From a virus: 39,809 nt of DNA. The stretch spans positions 1 to 39,809 of IMG/VR virus record IMGVR_UViG_3300031351_000003; one strand, written 5' to 3'. The translations under genes and the position numbers were made by a program. Every line of letters begins with the position of its first letter. Position 1 is the stretch's first letter. The notes under the pieces are model-generated. The model worked only from the letters and a program-made list of their open reading frames with translations. It made no database searches and was not told the DNA's origin. Positions 28,905-38,703 of this stretch are shown here, one piece after another.

Positions 28905-31616
28905 ATGCCGCGTAGGGGCTTCCGGATCGCTGAGGGGTACCTCGCGGTCTACGCCGACCGGTCGAGCGCCGACCGGGAGGTCGACGGATTCATCCGCGAC
29001 GTCAACGGCCGCCTGCACGACCAGCGGGGGCGCTACGTCGCCGAGGGCAGGCGGCACGGCAAGGCGTACGGCGACGGGCTCGCCGACGGCGAGGAGAAGT
29101 CGCGGTTCAGGCCGGCGCTGCGCAAGCTGCTGAACATCGGCGGGCGGATCGCCGCGGTCTTCGGCAAGATCTTGATGCCGGTCGCGATGCTGACCAAGTT
29201 CGGGCTGCTGGCCGGGCTGGCGGCTACCGCGGTGGCCGGTCTGACCGCCGCCGTCGCGAAGTCCATCCCCTCGATCGTTGGCCTGGGCAACGCACTGGTC
29301 GTCTCGACCGGGGTGCTTGTAGCGGTCCCGGGGGTGATCGCCACCGCGGTCACGGCTCTGGTGACGCTGAAGATCGGCCTGTCCGGGGTCGGCGACGCGT
29401 TCAAGGCGGTGATGTCGGGTGACGTCGACAAGTTCAACGAGGCGTTGAAGCAGCTCTCCCCGAACGCTCAGGCGTTCATGAAGGCACTGAAGCACCTCTG
29501 GCCCGAACTTGACAAGGTCAAAAAGGGCATCCAGGACATGCTGTTTTCCAAGTTGGACAAGCAGCTGCAGAACTTATCGAAGCACACCATCCCGGCCGTC
29601 GGCACCGGAATGAAAGAACTGGCCGCTTCCATCAACTTGTTACTGAACAAGGCCCTTGACAAACTGGCCAACAAGGTCACGGCGGGTGACATATCCGAGA
29701 CGTTCGACAACATGTCACAGGCGCTCGCCGGACTGGATCGGGCGATCGGCCCGGTTGTCGGCGCGCTGGTGTCCATTGTCAAGGTGGGTTCGCAGGTCCT
29801 GAAAGAGCTGGCCGGTCCGATCGCCGAGGTGCTCGACGACTGGGGCAACCGCATTCAGATCATGGCCAACCAGGGAACCCTACGGGCCATGTTCTACGAG
29901 GGCATCGACGCCCTCAAAGCGCTCGGCGGGCTCGTGAAGGACGTCTTCGGGATCATCTCCGGCGTGGTGAAAGCAGCCGGCTCGTCCGACGGGCTGTTCG
30001 GGTTCTTCACCCGGCTCCACGAGTACATCGACTCGGTGCAGGGCCAGAACGCCCTGATTTCGTTCTTCCAGTCGATGAAACAGATCTCCGACGCGCTCGC
30101 CCCGGTCCTGCCCGCCCTGGGCGATGCTCTGGGGCTGGTCGCCCGTGGCATCGCCGATATCGCACTGGCGTTCGCTCCGTACCTGCCGGACCTGACCAGA
30201 GCGCTCGGTGAGGCGCTGGCGGCGCTCGAACCGGCGATCACCGCTCTCGCCCCGCTGCTGGGGGTCATCGCGATCGGGCTGCAGCCGCTGGCGACGATCC
30301 TCCGGGACCTTGTCACAGCCGCCGCGCCGGGCCTGGAGGCCGCACTCGGGGGGATCGTCGGCGCGTTGACCGCGCTCGCCCCGGTCGCCGCCCCGGTCGG
30401 AAAGGCGATCGGGGACATCTTCACGGCGATCGCCCCGCTGCTGCCCACACTGGCGTCGCTCGCGGCGGTGCTGCTGCAGATCGCGGCCACGGCCCTGACC
30501 AGCCTGGCCACCGCGCTGATGCCGGTCATCTCGGTCCTGGCGGGCGCGTTCACCAACGCCCTGCAGATCCTGCTGCCCCCGCTGGCGCAGATGGCCAACG
30601 CGGTCCTGCCGCTGTTCGCGCAGGCCGGCGCGCAGGTCGCGCAGGCGTTCATCCCGCTCGCGCCGGTGATCGCGCAACTGGTCACCGAAGGCCTCGCCGC
30701 GATGATGCCGTACATCCCGCAGATCGTCGCCGGGTTCATCTCGCTACTGCCGGTCGTCACGCAACTGGCCGGGCAGCTCGGTCAGGCGCTGCTGCAGGCA
30801 CTGTTGAACCTCGTCCCGATCCTGCCGGACCTGGTGAAGTCGGGCATGGAGCTGGTATTGGCGTTCATCTCGCTGATGCAGGCGATCATGCCGTTGCTGC
30901 CGCAGCTGGTGCCGCTGATCCAGATGGTGTTGGAGACGGCGTTGAACGCCAACACCCTGCAGCTGATCCTCATGATGCTCGGCGGCTACCTGGTCATCAT
31001 CACCGGCATCATCATGACGACCACCGCGATCATCAACGGCCTGGTGTGGATCTTCAAGGCTGCATGGAACGCCGCGAAAGACCTCGCTGGCGCCATCGGC
31101 GGGTACATCGCAGACTCGTTCAGAAAGTTGAAGAACTTCGGCTCCGACGCCCTCCATGCGCTGGGCAACCTCAGCAGTACCCTCCGCGAGGCCGGGAAAG
31201 ACCTGATCCGCGGCCTGATCCACGGCATCGAGGCGATGTGGGGTGCGCTGAAAGACAAACTCAGCAAGCTCACCAGCATGCTGCCCAGCTGGAAGGGTCC
31301 GGAGGCGAAAGACCGGCGGATACTGGAGCCGGCCGGCCGGGCCATCATGCAGGGCCTGGAGTACGGCATCACCGCCCGCGTACCCAACCTCCGGCGACTG
31401 CTCGGGGATGTCACCAACACCATCGCGGCCGCCGGCGGCGGGCAGGGCGGGGCCGGCGTGGGCGGGGCCGGCGTGGGCGCCGGCGGGGTGTCCATGCAGT
31501 TCGCCGCGGGGTCGATCGTCCTGGACGCCAGCAAGATCAAGAGTCTTCAGGACCTGCTGGACCTCCTGGCCGCGCTCAAGTCCACCTCCCGGCAGTACGG
31601 AGGAACCATCGCATGA
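28905..31616 (+). CDS. tape measure protein
   Basis: A 903-aa protein, long, helical and Ala/Leu-rich, that sets tail length. The N terminus holds GYLAVYADRSSADREVDGFIRDV, typical of actinophage tape measures. Several hydrophobic helices lie in the first third and at about 350-700, many in repeated units of the LxPLLPxLxxL kind. There is no lysozyme or peptidase domain. The C terminus has a Gly-rich stretch. At roughly 1.5 angstrom per residue the tail would be near 135 nm, an estimate. Confidence 0.88.
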   Translation: MPRRGFRIAEGYLAVYADRSSADREVDGFIRDVNGRLHDQRGRYVAEGRRHGKAYGDGLADGEEKSRFRPALRKLLNIGGRIAAVFGKILMPVAMLTKFGLLAGLAATAVAGLTAAVAKSIPSIVGLGNALVVSTGVLVAVPGVIATAVTALVTLKIGLSGVGDAFKAVMSGDVDKFNEALKQLSPNAQAFMKALKHLWPELDKVKKGIQDMLFSKLDKQLQNLSKHTIPAVGTGMKELAASINLLLNKALDKLANKVTAGDISETFDNMSQALAGLDRAIGPVVGALVSIVKVGSQVLKELAGPIAEVLDDWGNRIQIMANQGTLRAMFYEGIDALKALGGLVKDVFGIISGVVKAAGSSDGLFGFFTRLHEYIDSVQGQNALISFFQSMKQISDALAPVLPALGDALGLVARGIADIALAFAPYLPDLTRALGEALAALEPAITALAPLLGVIAIGLQPLATILRDLVTAAAPGLEAALGGIVGALTALAPVAAPVGKAIGDIFTAIAPLLPTLASLAAVLLQIAATALTSLATALMPVISVLAGAFTNALQILLPPLAQMANAVLPLFAQAGAQVAQAFIPLAPVIAQLVTEGLAAMMPYIPQIVAGFISLLPVVTQLAGQLGQALLQALLNLVPILPDLVKSGMELVLAFISLMQAIMPLLPQLVPLIQMVLETALNANTLQLILMMLGGYLVIITGIIMTTTAIINGLVWIFKAAWNAAKDLAGAIGGYIADSFRKLKNFGSDALHALGNLSSTLREAGKDLIRGLIHGIEAMWGALKDKLSKLTSMLPSWKGPEAKDRRILEPAGRAIMQGLEYGITARVPNLRRLLGDVTNTIAAAGGGQGGAGVGGAGVGAGGVSMQFAAGSIVLDASKIKSLQDLLDLLAALKSTSRQYGGTIA

Positions 31617-31996
31617 CCACCGCGAAGAGACCCCCGGCGGACGCCGAGACGGCACGCCGGACAAGCCGGGCCGACGCCACCGCCGACGCCATCCAGGCCG
31701 CCCTCACCGCGGCCGGCGGCGCCGTCACCTGCCAGACCCGCCGCGGGCAGGACGTCACCATCCGCGAGGTCCGCCGCTGCACCGGCGACGGCACCACCTG
31801 GGTGGAGGTGTGGCTCGGCGGTGACGTGGAAGGCGGAGACCCGCACTTCCGGATCTTCAACCCCCCACAGCTGGTCGAAGACCCCCACGGGGACGTCGTC
31901 CATGCCGGGCGGCGATTCCGGCACGACCCGGTCGCGGCCCTCGCCGAGGTGGTCGCCAGCAACGGCGGGGCCAGAAGGAAGGGACGCCGCCGGTGA
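31613..31996 (+). CDS. small tail-region hypothetical protein
   Basis: A 127-aa protein coupled to the tape measure (ATGA) and to the next gene (GTGA). An Ala-rich, basic N terminus is followed by a beta-rich domain (TWVEVWLGGDVEGGDPHFRIF) and a basic tail. Not recognised; its position suggests a tail component or chaperone. Confidence 0.5.
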   Translation: MTTAKRPPADAETARRTSRADATADAIQAALTAAGGAVTCQTRRGQDVTIREVRRCTGDGTTWVEVWLGGDVEGGDPHFRIFNPPQLVEDPHGDVVHAGRRFRHDPVAALAEVVASNGGARRKGRRR

Positions 31997-34900
31997 CCGT
32001 CAACCTCGCATACTCGACCGTCGACGTCTCCCTGACCCTGCAGGACCTGTACTGGGCAAACATAGTGGCCGGGTCCGGGACGTTCGGCGGGTCCGCCGGA
32101 CCGGCCGACCTGCTGTGGGGGCAGGGCCTGTGGGTTGGGCACTACTACATCGCGAAAGAGCTGTTCCTGTCGTTCTCGTTCTCGCTGGTTGCCGACGAGG
32201 ACGCCATCTCCGCGTCGGTCCGGCTGTCGGCGACCTCCGCCCTGAACACCGCGGTCTCCCGAACCCTCGACATCGCCGAGTACGCCTGGTCCGGCGGGTA
32301 CAGCACCAGCGACTGGCGCACCCCAGCCCAACTGGCCGCCCTGTCACCCCTCGGGGTGGTTGAAAACGCCCAGAACGCCGGATCCCGATACATGGAAGCC
32401 GGCTCCGACCTGCTCACGGCCAGGGTCGCCACCGGCACCTCCCCGCTGAAGCTGGTGCTGTACTCCAACCGGTGGGCCGGGGCGATCACCCCGACCGTCG
32501 ACGAGACCTGCACGATCGCCGGCACCGCCACCGCCGGCACCAGCTACGACCCGTGTCTACGCTGGCTGAGTATCCCCCGCTCCGCCCATCAGAACGTGGC
32601 CGGTGCGCAGGTCCAGCTGTCGGACTACTCGTGGGCGTACCTGCAGTCGGACGGCGCCGCCGCCCCAACCATCACGCTGCGCCGCTGCACCACCGGCGGG
32701 AGCGTGACGACGCTCGCGACCGTCCCGACCGGCGTCAGTTCCACAGACTTCGCCGTCCCGGGCAGCATGCAGGCGCTGGCGCTCACCGTCGACGCGTCGG
32801 ACAACCTGTACGTGATCGGCGCGCAGGGCTCCAACCGGGCCGCGCTCGCCGCCAGGGCGTACGTGAAAGGCGCCGGCACCACCTGGACGGCGCAGACCCT
32901 GCTGGCGTCCGCCCTGCCCGCGTACACCGGCGCCGGGGTCAACCAGGCGGCGGCGGCGTGGCACAACACCGGCACGTCGGGAACCATCCTGGCGGTCGCG
33001 ATGCGCGGGGTCGGCTGGGGCGCTGTCACCCCCGACCAGGATGCCCAGTACGCCCTGCTGAACTGTGCGTCTCTGCTCGCCGGATCCGGGACGCTGTTCC
33101 GGGGGTCCGGATCGGCCCTGGGGGTGCTGGTCCCGACCGGCGCCGACACGTCGAACGACTACACCCACCCGTGCAACCAGTCCGGCACCTCCCTGGATGT
33201 CGTCGCAGCCCCGGACGACCCGCTGCGCGGGTACGTCCAGACCGTGACCAGGGTCGGGCAGCCAGGTGACGACGAACCGACCGGGGTGTACCGGTACGTG
33301 CTGGCCGCCGGGGGCACCGGCATCCCCTACTACGTTCAGATGAATTCCGCATGGGGTGTGAAAGACCCCATGGCGAAGGCCCGCGTCTTGACCCCTGGGC
33401 AGGGGATCGCACTCGCGGTCTCGGCCGACTCGGACACCCTGTGGGGTATCTGCCTGGCTGCGTCGCAGAACATCGGTACTGGCGGCGGATACACCGAGTT
33501 GACATACGTGGCCATGAGCAACTATGGAATCACGTCAATGCCGGACGAGGCCGACCTGGCGGTGTCGTCGGCGTGGGACGCCCACTACGACCCGATCGAC
33601 AACAAGCTGTGGATCTACTACGTCGACGTGGCGGACGACCGGCGGATCCTACGGACCGGCATCGACCTGAACACCTGGCTGCCGACGATGGAAGAGACCG
33701 AGGTCGCCGCCAGCGTGGGCAGCGCGGGATCGACCGTCACGTCCCTGCGGGTGGCCCGCGGCTATGCCACCGGTGACGCGGTCCTGGTACACCTCGCCCT
33801 GGACACCTCCGGGACACCGTCGTCCCAGCTGGTCGTCGACAGCCTGAACAAGGCCCCGACCGCGCCGACGCTCACGCCGAAGGTGAATTTCGACGCCGAC
33901 GACGACGCCGACTTCGAGTGGACGTTCAACGACCCAAACAGTTCGGACTCGCAGAGCGCATACCAGCTGCAGATCGTCGACGTCTCCGACGGCAGTCTCG
34001 ACGTCAACCCCGGGAAGACCACCTCCGGGACCGAGTCGTACACCCTGTCCGGCGGCACCATCGCCAACGAGGGCTCCTACCAGTGGCGGGTCAGGACGTA
34101 CGACTCCGACGACCAGGTCAGCCCCTGGTCGACATACGGGACGTTCCAGACCTCGGCCAGCGGGACCGTCACGATCACCGACCCCGCGAGCGACAACCCG
34201 GCCGGGGTCATCACCAACGACTACACGATCAGCTGGTCGGTCGCCGGAACCACCCAGGCCGACTACCGGGTCGTCACGACCCGTACCGACACCTCCGCAG
34301 AACTGGACGACAGCGGGTGGGTCTCCTCGGCCAGCACCAGCTACACGGTCGAGGGGATGCTGTCGGACGTCGAGTACCAGGTCGCCGTCACCGTTCGCAA
34401 CGCCGCTGAGGTCGAGTCCGGCACCGGCACCAGGCTGATCACCCCGGTGTACTCCTCGCCGGACGTACCGACCCTCGCCCTGGTCGGCTACGGCGGGACG
34501 CTGCAACCCTCCCCGTACCTGGGTGGGTACATCGAGGTCGACGTGACCAACCCCGCGCCGTCCGGGGACCGGCCCGATCCGACATCCAACACGATCTACC
34601 GGCGCCAATCCGGGGCCACCTCGTGGACTGCCATCGCATCGGTCGACCCGGACGCGACCTACCTGGACTACGCCGCCGGGTCCGGGACCACCTACGAGTA
34701 CCTGGTGCGGGCCGTCGCGGACGACGGGTCGTACACCGACTCCGAGACGGACACCGCCAGCATCACCTTGCGTGGGGTGTGGCTGCACGACCCGCTCGAC
34801 CCTGCCGGGACCGTTATCCGGCTGCCGTACGGGAAAGCCTCACGTAGCGCCAAGGTCGACCCGACGATGGGCGGGACGCTCTACGTCGGGCGGACCTACC

Positions 34901-35169
34901 CGGTGGTGGACTGGGGCGAGACCCAGCAGGACCAGTACCAGATCACCGCGGTCGTCCCGTTCGGGACCGACGAGTACGGCGGGGACTGGGCGGTCGATGT
35001 CGCCGCGGTCCGGGCGTTCGCCACCCTGCGCCGCACCATCTGCATGCGCGACAGTCGGGGCCGGCGGGTGTTCGGGGTACTCAGCGGCTTCGGGGAGCGC
35101 GACACCGAGGCCGGGACCGAGGTCAGTTTCACCGTGTCCGCGGTCGACCATGACGAGGATGTGACCTGA
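31993..35169 (+). CDS. large tail-tip / minor tail protein with FN3-like domains
   Basis: A 1058-aa protein. The first 600 residues are beta-rich with a repeated pattern of Ala/Val/Thr strands (for example TVDASDNLYVIGAQGSNRA), possibly a propeller. Residues about 620-905 form three FN3/Ig-like modules (YQLQIVDVSDGS, YRVVTTRTDTS, YEYLVRAVADDGS). The C-terminal 150 residues are a distal-tail-like domain. It probably forms the tail tip and binds host surface sugars or proteins. Codons 192-204 contain the 36-bp sequence that recurs in inverted orientation at 834-869. Confidence 0.75.
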   Translation: MTVNLAYSTVDVSLTLQDLYWANIVAGSGTFGGSAGPADLLWGQGLWVGHYYIAKELFLSFSFSLVADEDAISASVRLSATSALNTAVSRTLDIAEYAWSGGYSTSDWRTPAQLAALSPLGVVENAQNAGSRYMEAGSDLLTARVATGTSPLKLVLYSNRWAGAITPTVDETCTIAGTATAGTSYDPCLRWLSIPRSAHQNVAGAQVQLSDYSWAYLQSDGAAAPTITLRRCTTGGSVTTLATVPTGVSSTDFAVPGSMQALALTVDASDNLYVIGAQGSNRAALAARAYVKGAGTTWTAQTLLASALPAYTGAGVNQAAAAWHNTGTSGTILAVAMRGVGWGAVTPDQDAQYALLNCASLLAGSGTLFRGSGSALGVLVPTGADTSNDYTHPCNQSGTSLDVVAAPDDPLRGYVQTVTRVGQPGDDEPTGVYRYVLAAGGTGIPYYVQMNSAWGVKDPMAKARVLTPGQGIALAVSADSDTLWGICLAASQNIGTGGGYTELTYVAMSNYGITSMPDEADLAVSSAWDAHYDPIDNKLWIYYVDVADDRRILRTGIDLNTWLPTMEETEVAASVGSAGSTVTSLRVARGYATGDAVLVHLALDTSGTPSSQLVVDSLNKAPTAPTLTPKVNFDADDDADFEWTFNDPNSSDSQSAYQLQIVDVSDGSLDVNPGKTTSGTESYTLSGGTIANEGSYQWRVRTYDSDDQVSPWSTYGTFQTSASGTVTITDPASDNPAGVITNDYTISWSVAGTTQADYRVVTTRTDTSAELDDSGWVSSASTSYTVEGMLSDVEYQVAVTVRNAAEVESGTGTRLITPVYSSPDVPTLALVGYGGTLQPSPYLGGYIEVDVTNPAPSGDRPDPTSNTIYRRQSGATSWTAIASVDPDATYLDYAAGSGTTYEYLVRAVADDGSYTDSETDTASITLRGVWLHDPLDPAGTVIRLPYGKASRSAKVDPTMGGTLYVGRTYPVVDWGETQQDQYQITAVVPFGTDEYGGDWAVDVAAVRAFATLRRTICMRDSRGRRVFGVLSGFGERDTEAGTEVSFTVSAVDHDEDVT
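32568..32603. repeat. 36-bp exact copy of 834-869 (inverted)
   Basis: These 36 bases (starting GAGTATCCCCCGCTCC) are found exactly, on the opposite strand, at 834-869. Here they are in frame as SIPRSAHQNVAG, while at 834-869 the frame differs, so the shared DNA is not a shared protein domain. Confidence 0.9.
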
Positions 35170-36308
35170 TGCAGCGGATCGCCGTCCCGACCGGGTCGCA
35201 CAACCCGGACGGCCACACCGAGGCCGAGATCCTCGACGCGCTCCACGCCGTGTCCGGCTCGCGGATGTTGACGTTCCGCTACGACCTGCTCGACTCGGAC
35301 AACACCTACCTGCAGGCACTGGACGGCCTGGTCGAGCAGGGCAAGGTCAGCCAGGACTGGCTGGCCGACGTCAAGCGCAAGGCGACGTTCACGATCCGCG
35401 ACACCGGCGTGATCAACTACCTGTCTGATCGGATCAAGCCGTGGGTGCGCCTGCACCTGCCGCCGTACGGCACCGACGACTGGGTGGAATGGCCGCAGGG
35501 CGTGTTCCTGCTGTCCAGCCCGAAGCGCAGCGACGACGCGGCCGGGACGGTGACCCGCCAGGTCGACGCCTACGACCAACTGCAGGTGTTGCTGGACGAC
35601 AAGGTCTCGGTGCGGTACACGGTGACGGCCGGGACGGTGTACACCACCGAGGTGGCCACCCTGTTGTCGTCGTTCACCAGCAACATCACTCCGTCGGCGG
35701 CCACGGTGCCTGCAGACTTGGAGTGGGACCCGGGCACCACCAAACTGAAGATCATCAACGAGTTGCTGGGCGCGGTCAACTACGAGTCGCTGTCGTTCGA
35801 CGAGAACGGGGTCGCCATAGTCCGCCCATACACATCGCCGACCGAACGGGCCGCGGAATACACCTACGCCGATAATCAGATCGGGGTCATCGTCCCCGGA
35901 GTCGACCAGATGCTCGACCTGTTCGGCGTGGCCAACCAGTGGACGCTCGTCGTATCGGAGCCCGACCAGGACCCGATCTCCTCGACGTACACCAACAACG
36001 ATCCCGGCAGTCCGTTGTCGACCGTGAACCGCGGCCGGACCATCGTCGATTTTCGCGACCAGCAGAAAGCCGCCGACCAGGCAACCCTTGACGATCTTGC
36101 TGCGCGGCTCGCATTCGAGGCTAGCCAGGTCTACGAGGCCCTGGAGTTCACATCGGCATTGATGCCGATCCACTCCGGAAACGACATCCTGCGGTTTGAA
36201 TATTCCCGATTCGCGGTCGCCGCGAAATACGCTGAGCAGTCCTGGGTGATGGACCTTGCGGCCGGGGCCACGATGAAACACCGTATCCGCCGAGTCGTTA
36301 ACGTCTGA
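35169..36308 (+). CDS. minor tail protein (Siphovirus Gp37/ReqiPepy6-like)
   Basis: A 379-aa protein. Start MQRIAVPTGSHNPDGHTEAE, then VNYLSDRIKPWVRLHLPPYG-like strands, and WPQGVFLLSSPKR with RQVDAYDQLQVLLDD, typical of the baseplate/upper tail proteins of actinophages (often annotated as prophage tail or Gp37-like). The C-terminal half is helical with RFEYSRFAVAAKYAEQSW. It overlaps the preceding gene by TGATG. Confidence 0.7.
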   Translation: MQRIAVPTGSHNPDGHTEAEILDALHAVSGSRMLTFRYDLLDSDNTYLQALDGLVEQGKVSQDWLADVKRKATFTIRDTGVINYLSDRIKPWVRLHLPPYGTDDWVEWPQGVFLLSSPKRSDDAAGTVTRQVDAYDQLQVLLDDKVSVRYTVTAGTVYTTEVATLLSSFTSNITPSAATVPADLEWDPGTTKLKIINELLGAVNYESLSFDENGVAIVRPYTSPTERAAEYTYADNQIGVIVPGVDQMLDLFGVANQWTLVVSEPDQDPISSTYTNNDPGSPLSTVNRGRTIVDFRDQQKAADQATLDDLAARLAFEASQVYEALEFTSALMPIHSGNDILRFEYSRFAVAAKYAEQSWVMDLAAGATMKHRIRRVVNV

Positions 36309-36321
36309 TACGGAGATTACG

Positions 36322-36972
36322 ATGGATGCGCTGGAATTTCTGGAATCAGTGGCCGGGTACACCGAGGCGCGAAACAGGCCGACACCACAAGTGAAATTGG
36401 GTACGGTCGACGCCGCGTACGACCCGGACACCTACCCGGCCACGCTGCCGAAGATCACCTTCGATGGTGAGTCGACGTTGAGCGGGAAACGGTACCCCGT
36501 GATCGGGTCGTACTGGCCGCACCCGTCCGACCGGGTGGTGTTGCTGCCGACCGGGACCACCTACGCGATCCTCGGCTCGGTCGACCAGGATGCGTCGACC
36601 CGAGTTGGTGGATCCCTGGTCGTGACCGGGTCGATCACCGCCGGGTCGATCGCTACCGACGGCTACACCGCCGCGACCTTGCAGAACAGCTGGGCGGCCT
36701 GGGGGGGCGGGTTCGCCACCCCCGGGTACATCAAGATGCCTGATGGGACGGTGAAGCTGCGTGGCCTCGCAGCTGGCGGGTCGAAGACCTCCAACACGAT
36801 CTTCACGCTGCCGAGCGGGTACCGCCCGAGCGGCACCAACCGGATGTTTCCGGTGGCCGCGTCCGACACGGTCGGGCTCGTGACGATCGCACCGGCGGGT
36901 GCGGTGACGCTGTACGTCGGCACCGCGACGTGGGTCTCCCTCGATGGAGTTTCGTTCGTAACCGGCGTCTGA
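36322..36972 (+). CDS. minor tail protein / receptor-binding-like
   Basis: A 216-aa protein. The first half has a beta-rich domain (ITFDGESTLSGKRYPVIGSY, then VVLLPTGTTYAILGSVDQD). After a repeated GSITAGSIATDGYTAATL linker, the C-terminal 100 residues (GYIKMPDGTVKLRGLAAGGS) look like the knob seen on phage tail appendages. Probably the last structural tail gene. Confidence 0.7.
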   Translation: MDALEFLESVAGYTEARNRPTPQVKLGTVDAAYDPDTYPATLPKITFDGESTLSGKRYPVIGSYWPHPSDRVVLLPTGTTYAILGSVDQDASTRVGGSLVVTGSITAGSIATDGYTAATLQNSWAAWGGGFATPGYIKMPDGTVKLRGLAAGGSKTSNTIFTLPSGYRPSGTNRMFPVAASDTVGLVTIAPAGAVTLYVGTATWVSLDGVSFVTGV

Positions 36973-37021
36973 CAGCCGGTGACCACACCCCATGTGCTTT
37001 GATCACTGTAAGGAGGACAGC

Positions 37022-37054
37022 ATGGGGACAGTAGTTACCGGGCATCGGTCATGA
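37022..37054 (+). CDS. 10-aa leader peptide
   Basis: ATG 37022 after a near-perfect AAGGAGG opens the frame MGTVVTGHRS, ending in TGA that overlaps the next ATG (37051). The next gene has no good ribosome site of its own, so translation may be coupled through this peptide. Confidence 0.45.
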   Translation: MGTVVTGHRS

Positions 37055-37482
37055 ACGCGCGAGACCTGGTCGAGGCGACAGCCCTTGTGGTTGCAACTAC
37101 AGGCGTGACCGTCGGCGGCGGAATGGCCGCCCTGTGGCGCACCAGCCGGCGCATGCAGGACATCCGCACCGCCCTGCTCGGCGAACCCGGCCGGGAAGTC
37201 GCCGGCGTCCGGATCCCGCCAATCCCATCGATCGGCGAACGCCTCACATCCCTGCAGCAGGAGCAGGGGCGCCTGGCCGACGAGCAGGGGCGCCTGGCCG
37301 ACGAGCAGCGCGACCAGGGCGCCCGCCTGGCCGTCGTGGAAGGCGAATGTAGGGCCAACGGTGGTGGCAGCATGTACGACCGAGTGACCCTCACCAGTGG
37401 TCTGGTTCAGGAGATCCGCGAGACGATGTTGCGTCACGTGGCACTCCCGTCAGAACGAGCACACGGAGGCAACGATGCGTGA
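37051..37482 (+). CDS. membrane-anchored coiled-coil protein (holin-associated)
   Basis: A 143-aa protein with one N-terminal membrane helix (about residues 6-27), then a coiled coil (about 65-95) containing two identical EQGRLAD units made by a 21-bp duplication, and a soluble end. Such DUF2746-like proteins often sit next to holins in actinophages. It probably contributes to lysis timing. Its end overlaps the next start. Confidence 0.6.
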   Translation: MNARDLVEATALVVATTGVTVGGGMAALWRTSRRMQDIRTALLGEPGREVAGVRIPPIPSIGERLTSLQQEQGRLADEQGRLADEQRDQGARLAVVEGECRANGGGSMYDRVTLTSGLVQEIRETMLRHVALPSERAHGGNDA

Positions 37483-37714
37483 ACCGGTACGGATCTTCAC
37501 CGCGCTGGTCGCGGCGGTGGTCGCCGCGATCGGCGCCCTGACTGCGTCCGGCGTTCTGCCGACCTCGGTTGCCGTGGTCTTGACCGCGGTCAGTGTCGGG
37601 CTCACCGCCGCTGTCGGGGAGTACACCCGCGCCCGGGTCACCCCGACCGCCGACCCGCGCGACAACACGGGCCGGCAGCTGGTCCCGGCCGGGCACCAGC
37701 CAGACCTGCCGTGA
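37475..37714 (+). CDS. holin-like small membrane protein
   Basis: A 79-aa protein with two hydrophobic helices (about residues 6-28 and 30-50) and a hydrophilic, Pro-rich C terminus; GGAGG precedes ATG 37475. Size, topology and position after the tail genes fit a class II holin. No endolysin is present up to the window end. Confidence 0.65.
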   Translation: MREPVRIFTALVAAVVAAIGALTASGVLPTSVAVVLTAVSVGLTAAVGEYTRARVTPTADPRDNTGRQLVPAGHQPDLP

Positions 37715-38703
37715 CCGTGCCGCGGGTCTTCGGCTGGCTCGCGGACCGCGGCGGATGCGGCTGGTACCGGATCATGCAGCCCCTCGCGGAGCTGCAGCAG
37801 CAGGGGCTGGCGCGTTGCCGCTGGGACGTCCGGGTCACCTACGGGGACATGGCCGGGTACGACGTGGTCATCGGCCAGCGGGTCTCCGAGCCGTCCCCGT
37901 CGCGGCTGTGGCGACGCCTGGCCGCCGACGGGCGGCACCTCCTGGTGTACGAGGTGGACGACGACCTGTGGCGCGTCGACCCGGGGAATCCGACCTACGG
38001 GTACTACACGAATCCGGAGGTCCGCGACAGGATCACCCACAATGTTGCCGTCGCCGACCTGGTCACCGTCACCACGGACGAGCTTGCCGAGCGCGTACAG
38101 ACGATCAACCCGAGGGCGCGGGTCGTGGTACTGCCGAACTGGGTGGACCAGGCCCTGCTGAGCATCCCCCGCCCCGAGGCGGGCGAACACCCGATAGTCG
38201 GCTGGTCCGGGTCGAGCACGCACCGCGCCGACATCGGGCACGTCCGCGAGCCCCTCCAGCGGGCCCTACGTAAGCTCGATGCGCGTGTTGTCTCGTTCGG
38301 TGCGGACTACCTGGCCAGCGGGATACCCGGGGCGCAGCACTGGCCTTGGGTGGGTGACTTCGGGCAGTACTACCAGCGATTGGCCGGGTTCGAGGTCGCC
38401 TTGGCACCGCTGAAGCCGACCGTCTTCAACCGGTCGAAGTCGCCCTTGCGGGCGACGGAGCTGCATGCGCTCGGGATCCCAGGGGTGTACAGCCGGCGGG
38501 GACCGTACGGCGCCGTGGTGTGCGACGGGGTTACCGGGCTGCTGTGCGACCGGCCCTCGGACTGGCCACGGGCCGTGCAGCGGCTGGTGCAGGATGTCGA
38601 GCTGCGTACACAACTCGGGAAGGCCGCTCGGGAGCGGGCGCGAGGGTGGACGATCCAGCAGCACGCGCCGCAGTGGCTGCGTGCCTACCAGGAGGCTATG
38701 TGA
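37711..38703 (+). CDS. glycosyltransferase, GT-B (family 4-like)
   Basis: A 330-aa protein. N-terminal motif GWLADRGGCGWYRIMQPLAE, acceptor-domain VYEVDDDLWRVDPGNP, and a C-terminal donor domain with VGWSGSSTHRADIGHV, EVALAPLKPTVFNRSKSPLR and ATELHALGIPGVYSRRGPYG followed by a GxTGLL loop. This is close to the set found in many tailed phages. Probably transfers a sugar to a virion or host-surface acceptor; the substrate is unknown. It is coupled to the holin (GTGA) and to the next gene. Confidence 0.78.
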   Translation: MTVPRVFGWLADRGGCGWYRIMQPLAELQQQGLARCRWDVRVTYGDMAGYDVVIGQRVSEPSPSRLWRRLAADGRHLLVYEVDDDLWRVDPGNPTYGYYTNPEVRDRITHNVAVADLVTVTTDELAERVQTINPRARVVVLPNWVDQALLSIPRPEAGEHPIVGWSGSSTHRADIGHVREPLQRALRKLDARVVSFGADYLASGIPGAQHWPWVGDFGQYYQRLAGFEVALAPLKPTVFNRSKSPLRATELHALGIPGVYSRRGPYGAVVCDGVTGLLCDRPSDWPRAVQRLVQDVELRTQLGKAARERARGWTIQQHAPQWLRAYQEAM

